A DNA stretch of 64,000 bases from an uncultured Ruminococcus sp. (GCA_900544395.1 UQVC01000011.1:7550-71549); one strand, 5' to 3'. Shown: positions 42,830 to 53,050, counted from the first letter of the stretch. Numbers and translations are program-made. Notes: a model not told the origin generated them from the letters alone.

Positions 42830-43762
42830 ATGCGCGTGATTTTTATGGGGACTCCGGATTTTTCGGTGGGGACATTGGAAGCGCTGGTGGAAGCCGGACA
42901 TGAAGTATGTCTGGTCGTGACACAGCCGGATAAGCCAAAGGGAAGAGGAAAAGAGATGCAGTTTCCTCCTGTAAAAGAAGCGGCGATGGCGCATGGGATT
43001 CCGGTCTTTCAGCCGGTGAAAGTCAGAGAAGCTGCCTGCGTAGAAGAACTGGCAAATTATCATGCAGATGTGATCGTGGTCATTGCGTTTGGCCAGATCC
43101 TGCCAAAAGAGATTCTGGAGCTGACTCCGTACGGATGTGTGAATGTGCATGCATCATTGCTGCCAAAATACAGAGGGGCAGCGCCGATCCAGTGGTCCAT
43201 CATTGACGGAGAAGAAGTGACCGGAGTCACCACCATGCAGATGGATGAAGGACTGGATACGGGAGATATGCTGCTGAAGACAGAAGTTGTCATTGCGGCA
43301 GATGAGACAGGAGAAAGTCTGCATGACAAGCTTTCCGAAGCAGGAGCCGCGCTTTGTGTGGAAACGTTAAAAGGACTGGAAGAGGGAACGATCGCTGCAA
43401 AGAAGCAGGGAGAGTCTCCTACGCATTATGCAAGCATGCTCACGAAAAAAATGGGCAATATCAACTGGACTGCATCAGCAGTAGAAATCGAGCGCCTGAT
43501 CCGGGGCTTGAATTCCTGGCCGAGCGCCTATACTTACTGGGAAGAGAAAGTGGTAAAAATCTGGGGCGCAGAAGCAACGGAAGAACAGACACAGGCACAG
43601 CCGGGAACAGTGACCCAGGTGACAAAAGACCGGATTGCCGTTCAGACAGGAGCAGGAACACTGCTCATCAAAGAACTGCAGATTCCGGGTAAAAAAAGGA
43701 TGCAGACGGATGCGTTTTTAAGAGGATATCGTTTGGAAGAAGGAACAGTATTTCATTCCTAA
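42830..43762 (+). CDS. fmt: Methionyl-tRNA formyltransferase
   Basis: A 310-residue enzyme. The N-terminal domain reads RVIFMGTPDFSVGTLEAL, then TQPDKPKGRGKEMQFPPVKEAA, VIAFGQILPKEIL and NVHASLLPKYRGAAPIQW with the catalytic Asn-His-Asp set; the C-terminal OB-like domain follows from about 205. It formylates Met-tRNAi using 10-formyl-tetrahydrofolate. It is coupled to def. Confidence 0.98.
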   Translation: MRVIFMGTPDFSVGTLEALVEAGHEVCLVVTQPDKPKGRGKEMQFPPVKEAAMAHGIPVFQPVKVREAACVEELANYHADVIVVIAFGQILPKEILELTPYGCVNVHASLLPKYRGAAPIQWSIIDGEEVTGVTTMQMDEGLDTGDMLLKTEVVIAADETGESLHDKLSEAGAALCVETLKGLEEGTIAAKKQGESPTHYASMLTKKMGNINWTASAVEIERLIRGLNSWPSAYTYWEEKVVKIWGAEATEEQTQAQPGTVTQVTKDRIAVQTGAGTLLIKELQIPGKKRMQTDAFLRGYRLEEGTVFHS

Positions 43763-43783
43763 AGAAAAGGATGGAGGAACAGC

Positions 43784-44482
43784 ATGTATTTTTATTATGA
43801 TCCCACATATATGTTAGTCATTATCGGAGCGCTGATCTGTATGGCGGCATCTGCCCATGTCAACAGCACATACCGCAGATATGCACAGGTGCGCAGCAGA
43901 TCCGGCATGACCGGGAAAGAAGCAGCAGAGCGGATCCTTCGGGCGAACGGGATTTATGATGTAACAGTACATCATATTCCGGGGAATCTGACGGATCATT
44001 ACAATCCGGCAAAGAAGACTCTGGGGCTTTCGGATGCAACGTATCATTCGGCATCGGTTGCGGCAATCGGAGTTGCGGCTCATGAGTGCGGGCATGCGAT
44101 CCAGCATGCCAGAGGATATGCGCCGCTTCGGATCCGGGGCGCTTTGGTTCCAGTTGCCAATTTTGGTTCTATGGCAGCCTGGCCGCTGATTCTGATCGGA
44201 TTATTTATGAACGGAAATACGGCAACTTTGCTGATCAATCTTGGTATTTTGTTGTTTTCAGCAGCCGTGTTATTTCAGATTGTAACATTGCCGGTGGAGT
44301 TTAATGCATCCAGCCGTGCGATCCAGATTCTGGAAACTTCCGGGGTGCTGTATCCGGAAGAACTGAGTCAGACCAAGGCAGTGCTTCGGGCAGCGGCCAT
44401 GACGTATGTGGCAAGTGCGGCATCCATGATCCTGCAGCTGCTTCGTCTGATCATCATAAGCGGAGGAAGAAGAGATGACTAA
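43784..44482 (+). CDS. yugP: YugP family zinc metallopeptidase, membrane bound
   Basis: A 232-residue protein with an N-terminal membrane segment, a central metalloprotease site HECGHAIQHARGYAPLRIR (HExxH at about residues 102-106), and two or three C-terminal membrane segments. The DHYNPAKKTLGLSDATYHSASVAAIGVAAHECG run is the YugP signature. Its position between fmt and rsmB is conserved in Clostridia. Substrates unknown. It overlaps rsmB by 8 bases. Confidence 0.92.
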   Translation: MYFYYDPTYMLVIIGALICMAASAHVNSTYRRYAQVRSRSGMTGKEAAERILRANGIYDVTVHHIPGNLTDHYNPAKKTLGLSDATYHSASVAAIGVAAHECGHAIQHARGYAPLRIRGALVPVANFGSMAAWPLILIGLFMNGNTATLLINLGILLFSAAVLFQIVTLPVEFNASSRAIQILETSGVLYPEELSQTKAVLRAAAMTYVASAASMILQLLRLIIISGGRRDD

Positions 44483-45821
44483 ACAGGTGACAGAACGGGA
44501 ACTGGTGCTTGCAATTTTAATGGAGGTTACCCAGCAGAATGTCTACAGCCATCTGGCGCTGAACAGTGTGCTGGAGAAGTATCAGTATCTGGAGAAAAAA
44601 GAGCGTGCTTTCATTACACGGGTGACAGAAGGTACGCTGGAGCATATGATCGAACTGGATTATATTTTGAATCAGTTTTCAAAAGTGAAAGTCAACAAGA
44701 TGAAGCCGGTGATTCGAAACATTCTCCGCAGTGCGGTCTATCAGCTGAAATATATGGACAGTGTACCGGATTCTGCAGTATGCAACGAGGCTGTCAAGCT
44801 GGCGGTAAAAAAAGGATTTGGTACGCTTCGAGGATTCGTCAATGGTGTGCTCCGTAATGTAGAGAGGGGGCTGGATCAGGTAGAGTATCCCAAAGAAGGA
44901 ATTCCGAGATTGTCAGTATGCTATTCCATGCCGGAGTGGATTTTATCTTTGTGGGAGAAGAGTTATGATCTTTCTGCCATAGAAACTATGCTTCAGGCAT
45001 TTCAGAAGGAGACTCCTGTGACCATCCGCTGCAATCTTGCAAAGACTACCCCGGAAGAACTGAAACAATCTCTGGAGCAGGAAGGCGTAACGGTGATCTC
45101 TCATCCGTATCTTTCCTATGCATTCTGGATCCGGGGGTATGACCATCTGGCAGAATTGTCCAGTTTCCAAAAAGGAGAATTTTATGTACAGGATATCAGC
45201 TCCATGCTGGTAGGCGAGATCGCAGCTCCCAATGCCGGGGATCAGGTAATCGATGTCTGTGCAGCGCCCGGCGGAAAAGCACTTCATATTGCGGAAAAAC
45301 TGCAGGAAACGGGAAGTGTAGAGGCGCGGGATCTAAGCCCGTATAAAGTCGGCCTGATCGAAGAGAACATTGAAAGAAGTGGTCTGACCAATATTCGGGC
45401 AGTCCGGCAAGACGCTACCATGTTTGATTCGACTGCAGAAGAAACCGCGGATCTGGTGATCGCAGATCTTCCCTGCTCCGGGCTGGGAGTCCTGGGAAAA
45501 AAGACAGATTTAAAATATAAAGCGACAGAGCAGGGAACAAAAGAACTGGCAGAACTTCAAAAAGAAATCCTGAAGAATGCTGCAAGGTATGTCCGGCATG
45601 GGGGTGTGCTGATCTACAGTACCTGTACCATCAATCCTGCGGAAAACATGGAAAATGTACATTGGTTTTTGAAGGAGTTTTCAGAATTTACCCTGGCGCC
45701 GATCGCAGACAAACTGTGTTCGAAACTTCGGAAGAGCGTGCAGGAAACAGGATGTCTGCAGCTGCTTCCGGGAATTCATGACAGTGACGGATTTTTTATT
45801 GCCAGATTTGAAAAAAAATAA
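44475..45821 (+). CDS. rsmB: 16S rRNA (cytosine-967-C5)-methyltransferase
   Basis: A 448-residue enzyme with an N-terminal NusB-like RNA-binding domain (residues about 1 to 140) and a C-terminal SAM-dependent methylase. SAM loop: QVIDVCAAPGGKALHIAEKL. The two catalytic cysteines are in LVIADLPCSGLGVLG and LIYSTCTINPAENMENV. It methylates C967 in 16S rRNA. Length is standard. Confidence 0.96.
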   Translation: MTKQVTERELVLAILMEVTQQNVYSHLALNSVLEKYQYLEKKERAFITRVTEGTLEHMIELDYILNQFSKVKVNKMKPVIRNILRSAVYQLKYMDSVPDSAVCNEAVKLAVKKGFGTLRGFVNGVLRNVERGLDQVEYPKEGIPRLSVCYSMPEWILSLWEKSYDLSAIETMLQAFQKETPVTIRCNLAKTTPEELKQSLEQEGVTVISHPYLSYAFWIRGYDHLAELSSFQKGEFYVQDISSMLVGEIAAPNAGDQVIDVCAAPGGKALHIAEKLQETGSVEARDLSPYKVGLIEENIERSGLTNIRAVRQDATMFDSTAEETADLVIADLPCSGLGVLGKKTDLKYKATEQGTKELAELQKEILKNAARYVRHGGVLIYSTCTINPAENMENVHWFLKEFSEFTLAPIADKLCSKLRKSVQETGCLQLLPGIHDSDGFFIARFEKK

Positions 45822-45833
45822 AGGATAGAAAAG

Positions 45834-46874
45834 ATGAAAAAAGATATTCGCGCATATACATATGAACAATTGACGGAAGAAATGGAGCGCATCGGAGAGA
45901 AAAAGTTCCGGGCAAAACAGATTTATGAATGGCTGCATGTAAAACTTGTGGATGGATTTGACGAGATGACGAATCTTTCCAAGGCGCTTCGGGAAAAACT
46001 GGAAGCGGAATATGTGATCCTTCCGGTTACGATGCTGGAGCGGCAGGTGTCGAAACTGGATGGAACGAATAAATTTTTGTTTCAGCTGTCAGATGGAAAT
46101 GTAGTGGAAAGCGTGCTGATGCGCTACAAACATGGAAATTCTGTCTGTATTTCGTCTCAGGTGGGATGCCGTATGGGATGTCGGTTCTGTGCATCTACCA
46201 TTGGCGGACTGGAGCGCAGCCTGTCTCCGTCCGAGATGCTTGGGCAGATCTATCAGATCCAGAAGATCACAGAAGAGAGGGTTTCCAATGTGGTAGTAAT
46301 GGGAACCGGAGAACCTATGGACAATTATGAAAATTTCCTGACATTTGTCAGAATGTTGACGGATGATCATGGACTTCATATCAGTCAGAGAAATGTGACA
46401 GTGTCTACTTGTGGCATTGTTCCCAAGATCAGGGAACTGGCCTTGGAACATCTGCAGATCACACTGGCGCTTTCTTTGCATGGTTCGACTCAGGAAAAGA
46501 GAAAACAGCTGATGCCGGTGGCAAATAAGTATGAACTGCAGGAAGTACTGGATGCCTGTGATTTTTATTTTCAGGAGACAGGCCGCAGGGTAACGTTTGA
46601 ATATAGTCTGGTTCATGGAGTGAATGATACACCAGAGGATGCACAGGAATTGACTGGCATTTTAAAATCCAGAAACTGTCATCTGAACTTGATCCCGGTC
46701 AATCCGATCAAAGAGCGTGATTTTCAGCAGCCGTCCCGCAAAAATGCGTTGAATTTCAAAAATAAACTTGAAAAAAGCGGAATAAATGTTACTATAAGAA
46801 GAGAAATGGGCGCAGATATTGATGGAGCCTGCGGCCAGCTCAGAAGACGCTATGTAAAAACAGAGAAAGAGTAA
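45834..46874 (+). CDS. rlmN: Dual-specificity RNA methyltransferase RlmN
   Basis: A 346-residue radical-SAM enzyme that methylates C2 of A2503 in 23S rRNA and A37 in tRNA. The Cx3Cx2C cluster is C112, C116 and C119 in QVGCRMGCRFCAS. The methyl-carrying cysteine is C333 in IDGACGQLRRRY. NVVVMGTGEPMDNY and VSTCGIVPKIREL are further signatures. Reading is complete, and the gene lies 12 bases behind rsmB. Confidence 0.98.
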   Translation: MKKDIRAYTYEQLTEEMERIGEKKFRAKQIYEWLHVKLVDGFDEMTNLSKALREKLEAEYVILPVTMLERQVSKLDGTNKFLFQLSDGNVVESVLMRYKHGNSVCISSQVGCRMGCRFCASTIGGLERSLSPSEMLGQIYQIQKITEERVSNVVVMGTGEPMDNYENFLTFVRMLTDDHGLHISQRNVTVSTCGIVPKIRELALEHLQITLALSLHGSTQEKRKQLMPVANKYELQEVLDACDFYFQETGRRVTFEYSLVHGVNDTPEDAQELTGILKSRNCHLNLIPVNPIKERDFQQPSRKNALNFKNKLEKSGINVTIRREMGADIDGACGQLRRRYVKTEKE

Positions 46875-46886
46875 AGGAGAAAGCGT

Positions 46887-47630
46887 ATGAAGACATTTTC
46901 CATTACAGATGTTGGGATGGTAAGACAAGTGAATCAAGATTATGTCTATATGACAGATACCCCTCTGGGACCTCTTCCGAATCTGTTTGTCGTGGCAGAT
47001 GGGATGGGCGGTCATCAGGCAGGAGATTATGCTTCCAAGTATACTGTGGAAGTACTGAAAAGAGAACTTGAGAACACAGCCGAACAGGATGTGGAGAGAG
47101 CGCTTGTTTCTGCAGTGAAGACGGCAAACTGGGAGATCATCAAAAAGGCATCGGAGGATCCTCATTTGAAAGGAATGGGAACGACAGTTGTCGTTGCGAC
47201 GATCGTGGATCAGATGATGTATTTTGCCAATGTGGGAGACAGTCGTCTCTATCTGATCAATCAGGGGATTATCCAGCTGACCAAAGATCATTCTCTGGTG
47301 GAAGAGATGGTGCGGCTTGGAGGAATCAAGCCGGAGGAGGCAAAACATCACCCGGATAAGAATATCATTACACGGGCAATCGGAGCGAAAGCCAGTGTTG
47401 AAGTGGATTTTTATGAGCACCGTCTGAAAAAGGGAGACATCATTTTGATGTGTACAGACGGACTCAGCAATATGGTCGAGGATGAAGAGATGTTCCATAT
47501 TGTACAGGGGGGCAGAGATATTGTAGAGTCTGCAGTGTCTCTGGTAGAAACGGCAAAGGAAAACGGCGGAACAGACAACATCGGCATTGTACTGGTGGAG
47601 CCGTTTGCGGATGAGGTGAGTATATGTTAA
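46887..47630 (+). CDS. stp: PP2C-type serine/threonine phosphatase
   Basis: A 247-residue phosphatase with metal motifs DVGMVRQVNQDYVY, VVADGMGGHQAGDYAS (D38), GMGTTVVVATIV, VGDSRLYLI, TKDHSLVEEM, CTDGLSNMVEDEEM and GGTDNIGIVLV. It reverses phosphorylation by the PASTA kinase encoded next. The two genes overlap by 7 bases. The pair regulates cell wall growth and spore germination in Firmicutes. Confidence 0.97.
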   Translation: MKTFSITDVGMVRQVNQDYVYMTDTPLGPLPNLFVVADGMGGHQAGDYASKYTVEVLKRELENTAEQDVERALVSAVKTANWEIIKKASEDPHLKGMGTTVVVATIVDQMMYFANVGDSRLYLINQGIIQLTKDHSLVEEMVRLGGIKPEEAKHHPDKNIITRAIGAKASVEVDFYEHRLKKGDIILMCTDGLSNMVEDEEMFHIVQGGRDIVESAVSLVETAKENGGTDNIGIVLVEPFADEVSIC

Positions 47631-49723
47631 AAGAAGGGACTTTTTTAGGAAAGCGCTATGAAATTCTGAATCGCATCGGTTCCGGTGGGATGGCAGATGT
47701 CTATAAAGGAAAAGATCATAAGCTGAACCGGTTTGTGGCAATCAAAGTGTTAAAGAGTGATTTCCGTTCGGATGAGACGTTTATCCAGAAGTTTTTAAGT
47801 GAAGCCCAGGCGGCGGCTGGATTGATGCATCCGAATGTGGTAAATGTATATGATGTGGGACAGGATCGAGGACTGTATTATATGGTCATGGAGCTTGTAG
47901 AAGGCATCACACTGAAAGAATATATCGAGAAAAAGGGAAGACTTTCGGCAAAAGAGACGATCAGTATTTCCATTCAGATGGTCACAGGAATTCAGGCAGC
48001 TCATAATCAGCATATCGTACATCGGGATATCAAACCTCAGAATATTATCATTTCCAAAGACGGAAAAGTGAAAGTGACAGATTTCGGGATTGCAAGAGCA
48101 ACAACTTCTTCCAATACGATCAGTACGAGCGTGATGGGATCTGTACATTATACATCACCGGAGCAGGCTAGAGGCGGAGTGGTGGATGAAAAAAGTGATA
48201 TTTACTCTGCGGGAATCACCATGTATGAGATGGTGACAGGACATGTGCCGTTTGATGGAGATTCCACAGTCTCTGTTGCTTTGAAGCACTTGCAGGAAGA
48301 GATTGTTTCGCCTGCAGTGGAAGTGCCGGACATTCCGAAGAGTCTGGAAAAGATCATTTTAAAGGCGACGCAGAAGAGTACCATGCAGAGATATCAGAAC
48401 TGTGAGGAACTGATCCTGGACTTGAAGCGCGCACTGGTGGATCCGCAGGGTGGATTTGTTGCAGGTGCAGCCCACAAGAACAGTTCGGATGAGACAGTGG
48501 TCATGGATTCCCAGGAGATCGCAAGGGTTCAGAATCGCAATTATGACGACTATGAGGATCCAGATGAGGATGACGATTATGATCTGGATGATGACGAGGA
48601 TGATTACGATACAAGGGACAGAAGGCAGGCAAGACGTGAGGATTCCAGGCGAGGCAAGAAAGAAGAAGTCGATCCGCAGATGAAAAAGGTGACCAGGATC
48701 CTGATGATCGTGGTAGCAGTGATCGTAGCCATCGGCGTGATTTTTGGAATCAGCAAAGCAGTTGGCAGTCTGAAACCGGAAAAGGTAGTTACCGATGAGA
48801 AAGAGAAAAAGGTAAAAGTACCGGATGTCAGAGGTATGACAGAAAAAGAGGCAAGAGACGAGCTGTCAAAACTGAATCTGGGATTCCAGTCAAAAGGAAC
48901 CGTCCCATCTGATACGTATGATAAGGGAGAAATTGCAAAACAGAATTATAAGGCTGGCGAAAAGGTAGCCAAACATACGACGATTGAAGTATACATCAGC
49001 AGCGGTCCGACAGAAAAGACGGTGAAAGTGCCGGATGTTGTCGGAAAGTCTGAAGCAGATGCACAGAAGATACTGGAAGATAAAGGATTTCTGGTAGAAT
49101 TTGAATCAGACTACAGCGACAGCGTGCCGCAGGGACATGTCATTTCCACGAATCCTGTAAGTGGAACGGAGTGGAAAGAAGGGGATACAGTGACCATGGT
49201 TGTGAGCAAAGGAAAGCAGAAGATCAGCGTCCCGGATGTATCCGGACAGGATCCATCTGCAGCAGCAGGCACTCTTCAGGGAGCAGGGCTTACCCTTGGC
49301 AGTGAAGTTTCCAGTGAGTACAGCGATGAGTTTGAAGAAGGAATGATCATCCGAACCGAACCTGCAGCTGGAAAAGAAGTGGAAAAAGGAACTTCGGTCA
49401 ATTATGTCTTAAGTAAAGGAAAGAAGACAGAGACAGTCAAAATGCCAACGCTGAGTAACAAGACAAGAAGTCAGGCAGAAGCAGAGCTGGTGGAACTGGG
49501 ACTGATCCCGAATGTAACAGAAGTGTATGACTCTACTGTGACGAAGGGATATGTGATCAGTCAGTCTGTGACACCGGGCAGTCAGGTGGAAAAAGGAATG
49601 ACCGTTGATATTGTGATCAGTCTCGGACCAGAGAGTGTAGAGCCAGAGCCTCCTGTAGACGGAGGAACCGGTGGAGAGGATAATGGAACCGGCGGCGGAT
49701 CAACAGGATGGGATCATTCGTAA
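47624..49723 (+). CDS. prkC: Serine/threonine protein kinase with PASTA repeats
   Basis: A 699-residue membrane kinase. Kinase domain: RIGSGGMADVYKG, ATP lysine K41, HRDIKPQN (catalytic Asp at 135), DFG at 153. Residues about 300 to 345 form a linker extremely rich in Asp and Glu, followed by a basic stretch, one membrane segment (ILMIVVAVIVAIGVIFGI), and four PASTA repeats outside the cell, starting VKVPDVRGMTEKEA, VKVPDVVGKSEADA, ISVPDVSGQDPSAA and VKMPTLSNKTRSQA. PASTA repeats sense muropeptides or lipid II. The C terminus is a Gly-rich tail. Confidence 0.97.
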   Translation: MLKEGTFLGKRYEILNRIGSGGMADVYKGKDHKLNRFVAIKVLKSDFRSDETFIQKFLSEAQAAAGLMHPNVVNVYDVGQDRGLYYMVMELVEGITLKEYIEKKGRLSAKETISISIQMVTGIQAAHNQHIVHRDIKPQNIIISKDGKVKVTDFGIARATTSSNTISTSVMGSVHYTSPEQARGGVVDEKSDIYSAGITMYEMVTGHVPFDGDSTVSVALKHLQEEIVSPAVEVPDIPKSLEKIILKATQKSTMQRYQNCEELILDLKRALVDPQGGFVAGAAHKNSSDETVVMDSQEIARVQNRNYDDYEDPDEDDDYDLDDDEDDYDTRDRRQARREDSRRGKKEEVDPQMKKVTRILMIVVAVIVAIGVIFGISKAVGSLKPEKVVTDEKEKKVKVPDVRGMTEKEARDELSKLNLGFQSKGTVPSDTYDKGEIAKQNYKAGEKVAKHTTIEVYISSGPTEKTVKVPDVVGKSEADAQKILEDKGFLVEFESDYSDSVPQGHVISTNPVSGTEWKEGDTVTMVVSKGKQKISVPDVSGQDPSAAAGTLQGAGLTLGSEVSSEYSDEFEEGMIIRTEPAAGKEVEKGTSVNYVLSKGKKTETVKMPTLSNKTRSQAEAELVELGLIPNVTEVYDSTVTKGYVISQSVTPGSQVEKGMTVDIVISLGPESVEPEPPVDGGTGGEDNGTGGGSTGWDHS

Positions 49724-49734
49724 CAGAGGAGTTT

Positions 49735-50613
49735 ATGCAAGGAAAGATAATCAAAGGGATTGCCGGATTCTACTACGTTCACGTAGCAGAATCCGGTGTT
49801 TATGAGTGTAAGGCAAAAGGCGTATTCCGCAAAGAGAAGATAAAACCTCTGGTTGGGGATAACGTCGAAATAGAAGTATTAAGCGAAGAGAACAAAACGG
49901 GAAATATCATTCGGATCGAGCCAAGAAACAATGAACTGATCCGTCCGGCAGTGGCCAATATCGATCAGGCGCTGGTGGTGTTTGCAGTGACAAAGCCAAC
50001 ACCACATTTTAATCTGCTGGATCGTTTTCTGGTAATGATGGAGCGAAAAGAGATTCCGGTCATTTTATGTTTTAATAAAAAAGATATCGCAGAAGATCCG
50101 GAGATTGCAGAATTAGAGGCAATTTATGAAAAATGTGGGTATCCGATCGTGTTTACCAGTGCAAAGGAACAGGAAAATGTAGCAGTACTCCGGCAGATGC
50201 TTCAGGGAAAGATGACTGCTATTGCAGGACCGTCCGGTGTTGGAAAATCATCTCTGATTAATCTGCTGCAGGATCAGGTGCAGATGGAGACCGGAACCAT
50301 CAGTAAAAAGATCGAACGGGGAAAACATACGACCCGTCATTCTGAATTGATTGCTGTGGATTCGGAGTCTTATATCATGGATACGCCGGGATTTAGTTCC
50401 CTGTATGTCAATGATTTTCCGAAAGAAGAATTAAAATATTATTTCCGGGAATTTGAACCTTATGAAGGGACCTGCAGATTTCAGGGATGCGATCATGTGC
50501 ACGAACCAGGATGTGCAGTCAAGGAAGCACTGGAAGAGGGGAAAATTCACCCGGTCAGATATAAAAATTATCTGGAAATGTATACAGAACTGAAAGAAAA
50601 GAAGAGGTATTGA
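49735..50613 (+). CDS. rsgA: Small ribosomal subunit biogenesis GTPase RsgA
   Basis: A 292-residue circularly permuted GTPase. OB domain at the N terminus, then FNKKDIAEDPE (G4), IAGPSGVGKSSLINLL (G1), and DTPGFSSLY (G3); the zinc region is CRFQGCDHVHEPGCAVKEAL. It acts late in 30S maturation. The start at 49735 has AGAGGAG 4 bases upstream; the longer frame overlaps prkC. Confidence 0.96.
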   Translation: MQGKIIKGIAGFYYVHVAESGVYECKAKGVFRKEKIKPLVGDNVEIEVLSEENKTGNIIRIEPRNNELIRPAVANIDQALVVFAVTKPTPHFNLLDRFLVMMERKEIPVILCFNKKDIAEDPEIAELEAIYEKCGYPIVFTSAKEQENVAVLRQMLQGKMTAIAGPSGVGKSSLINLLQDQVQMETGTISKKIERGKHTTRHSELIAVDSESYIMDTPGFSSLYVNDFPKEELKYYFREFEPYEGTCRFQGCDHVHEPGCAVKEALEEGKIHPVRYKNYLEMYTELKEKKRY

Positions 50614-50616
50614 TTT

Positions 50617-51279
50617 ATGAAAAATAAACTGGCGCCATCGATTTTGTCGGCGGATTTTAAATGTCTGGGAGAACAGTTGAAAGAGACAGAAGCAGCAGGA
50701 GCAGAATACATTCATTTTGATGTAATGGATGGAATGTTTGTTCCGAGCATTTCATTTGGAATGCCGGTTCTGGCATCGATCAAAGGACATACCGAGCAGG
50801 TGATGGATGTACATCTGATGGTTACCGAGCCGATCCGGTATGTAGAAGCCTTTGCGAAGTCAGGGGCAGATATCCTTACGGTACACACGGAAGCATGTAC
50901 AGATCTGGAAGAGACTGTGGACAAGATCCATGCCTGTGGAATGAAAGCAGGGGTATCCATTAAACCTAATACACCGGTATCTGCACTGGAACCGGTTCTG
51001 GAAAAGACAGAAATGTTTCTGATCATGTCCGTGGAGCCAGGATTTGGAGGACAGGCATTTATTCCGGAGTCGCTGGATAAGATCAGGGAATTGAGAATGT
51101 TGCTGAACGAGAGAAAAATTACGGCAGATATTGAAGTAGATGGCGGCATTTACCACAGCAATGTAAAAGAGGTACTGGATGCAGGAGCCAATGTAATCGT
51201 AGCAGGTTCTGCAGTATTCAAAGGGGATGCGGCAGAAAATGTGAAGAATTTTATGGAGATTTTAAACGCGGATGAATAA
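50617..51279 (+). CDS. rpe: Ribulose-phosphate 3-epimerase
   Basis: A 220-residue TIM-barrel enzyme of the pentose phosphate pathway. Motifs: LAPSILSADFKCLGEQL, YIHFDVMDGMFVPSISFG, MDVHLMV, MSVEPGFGGQAFIP and IEVDGGI with metal-binding Asp and His residues. It is coupled to thiN by an 8-base overlap. Confidence 0.97.
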   Translation: MKNKLAPSILSADFKCLGEQLKETEAAGAEYIHFDVMDGMFVPSISFGMPVLASIKGHTEQVMDVHLMVTEPIRYVEAFAKSGADILTVHTEACTDLEETVDKIHACGMKAGVSIKPNTPVSALEPVLEKTEMFLIMSVEPGFGGQAFIPESLDKIRELRMLLNERKITADIEVDGGIYHSNVKEVLDAGANVIVAGSAVFKGDAAENVKNFMEILNADE

Positions 51280-51925
51280 ATGGACGGTGATCGTAAGCGG
51301 AGGAATGCTGGAAGAAGCATTTGCAAAGAAGGTTTTAAAGCATCCTGAGATCGAATATATTGTCGGGGTGGATCGGGGACTGGAGTTCCTTTATCAGGAA
51401 AATATCTGTCCGGATTACATCGTAGGAGATTTTGACAGTGTGTCCCCGGCGGTTTTGCAATACTATGAACAGGAGGCAAACGTGCCGGTTCGAAGGTTCA
51501 ACCCAGTCAAGGATGCTTCCGATACGGAAATCGCGCTGCGATTGTGTCTGAAGCTTGGAAAGCAGAAGATCTTGCTGCTTGGAGCGACCGGAAATCGTAT
51601 CGATCATGTGTGGGCGAATGTGCAGATTTTAAAAATCGGACTGGATGCAGGTGCGGATGTGCGAATTTTAGACAGTCATAATCAGATCCGCCTGTTGGAT
51701 CAGGGAATTACTCTTTCAAAGCAGGCAGCATATGGAACGTATTTTTCCGTATTTCCGTTGGATGGTTGTGTGGAACAGTTCCATATAGAAGGTGCAAAAT
51801 ATCCGTTAAAGGATCATACCTTGACACCTTATGACAGTCTTTGTGTGAGCAATGCATTTGCAGAGGCAAAGGTCAGGATTTCTTTTCCGGAGGGAAGAGT
51901 GATTTTGATGGAGACGAGGGATTGA
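51272..51925 (+). CDS. thiN: Thiamine pyrophosphokinase
   Basis: A 217-residue enzyme converting thiamine to thiamine pyrophosphate. Motifs: GVDRGLEFLYQENICPDYIVGDFDSVSP, PVKDASDTEIALRLCLKLG and LLGATGNRIDHVWANVQIL in the catalytic domain, and VSNAFAEAKVRISFPEGRVIL in the C-terminal domain. Being beside rpe is the usual Firmicutes arrangement. It ends the conserved cluster. Confidence 0.96.
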   Translation: MNKWTVIVSGGMLEEAFAKKVLKHPEIEYIVGVDRGLEFLYQENICPDYIVGDFDSVSPAVLQYYEQEANVPVRRFNPVKDASDTEIALRLCLKLGKQKILLLGATGNRIDHVWANVQILKIGLDAGADVRILDSHNQIRLLDQGITLSKQAAYGTYFSVFPLDGCVEQFHIEGAKYPLKDHTLTPYDSLCVSNAFAEAKVRISFPEGRVILMETRD

Positions 51926-51932
51926 GAGAGGT

Positions 51933-53050
51933 TTGGATAGATTCAGAATAAAAGCTGTAAGATTTTCAGAGATGGAATCTTATGGCTTTTTCTCTGGAAT
52001 GCTATTTGGAAAACAAAGTGATCGATTAAATGGAGATATCAGATACTATTTTGAGATAGAAAGGAACAACCAAACGGTATGCAAGGCAACAGTACATCGA
52101 ATCAAAGAAGGGAAAGAGCATTTTCAAAGCTTGGAGAAGCACTCGAGCAGGGGCAGTTTGAATTGCTGTTCACGGAAGAAAAAATTCGTCTTGTCTATCT
52201 GATGAATGATGCAGTGGAGAGTTTTCTTGTCTTTGAAAATGCAAGAATGACCGGAGAGTACATAGTGGAGTGGGAAGGCGAGATGGAGGCAGAGTTAAGC
52301 ATTCCGGAAGAATTGGACGATGAGTATGTACTTGTAGTTCGTCGGGGCGAGACGGTAGTGACACTCTTTTTTGAGGATTTGAGTGAAGAAATTTATTTGT
52401 ATGATTATGGAGAGATTGGGCATTTTTGGGTGAAAGGCGCAGAATATCTGCGCCAGATTGAATATAAGATTGCGATCGTACGTGATAAGCTGGATTATCT
52501 GGGAGAGGAATACTGTAATCAGATCGAGAGGAAGCTTGCAGTACTTGCAGATTTCCCACCGCTGAATCATTGTTGCTATCCGGCAGTTTCGAAGCAGTAT
52601 ATTGTTCCGAGAGAGGATCCGTGGGTACCGTCTGCAGATGCTCATCGGGCGATACAGGAACTGGCTGCTGTGGCAGAAGATAAAAAATTACTGAGAAGTC
52701 TGTGGATTTATCAAAAACATCCTTGGAAATGGCTTGCGAAACGGATCGCACGGATGTTGGAGGACAGGTGCCACGCAGCAGTTACAGATCTTTTATTGGA
52801 AGAACTGAAGATGGCAGCAGCAAGTTATCCGAGACGTAAATTTACGGACGAAGAAGAATGTTGGAATCATGCGATCGATAAAAAAGCGCTTGATCGAAAA
52901 AGAGAACTGGAGGAGCAGGGATTTCAGGTAAATGTATTCCGAGAGGAACCATTTGTGGCATCAAAAGATTCGATTCAATATAAAGTAAGTCTGATGATCT
53001 GGAACAAGAAAGGGAAAAAACGGAAAGTACAGATTGAGGAATTTCAATAA
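51933..53050 (+). pseudogene. Unrecognised gene that appears split by a frameshift
   Basis: Two overlapping frames lie here. Frame A (51933-52202, TTG start after GAGAGAGG) gives 89 residues and ends in an unnatural basic Ser/Cys tail. Frame B (52079-53050) gives 323 residues but its ATG has no good ribosome site and its first 15 residues look out of frame. If one T were added to the TTTT at about 52119-52122, frame A would run smoothly into frame B at FSKLGEALEQGQFELL, giving one protein of about 373 residues. The B part has a beta-rich acidic N region and a helical C region (CHAAVTDLLLEELKMAAASYPRRKF). I do not recognise it with confidence; a DUF family from Lachnospiraceae is likely. A base-calling error is possible. 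Confidence 0.6.
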
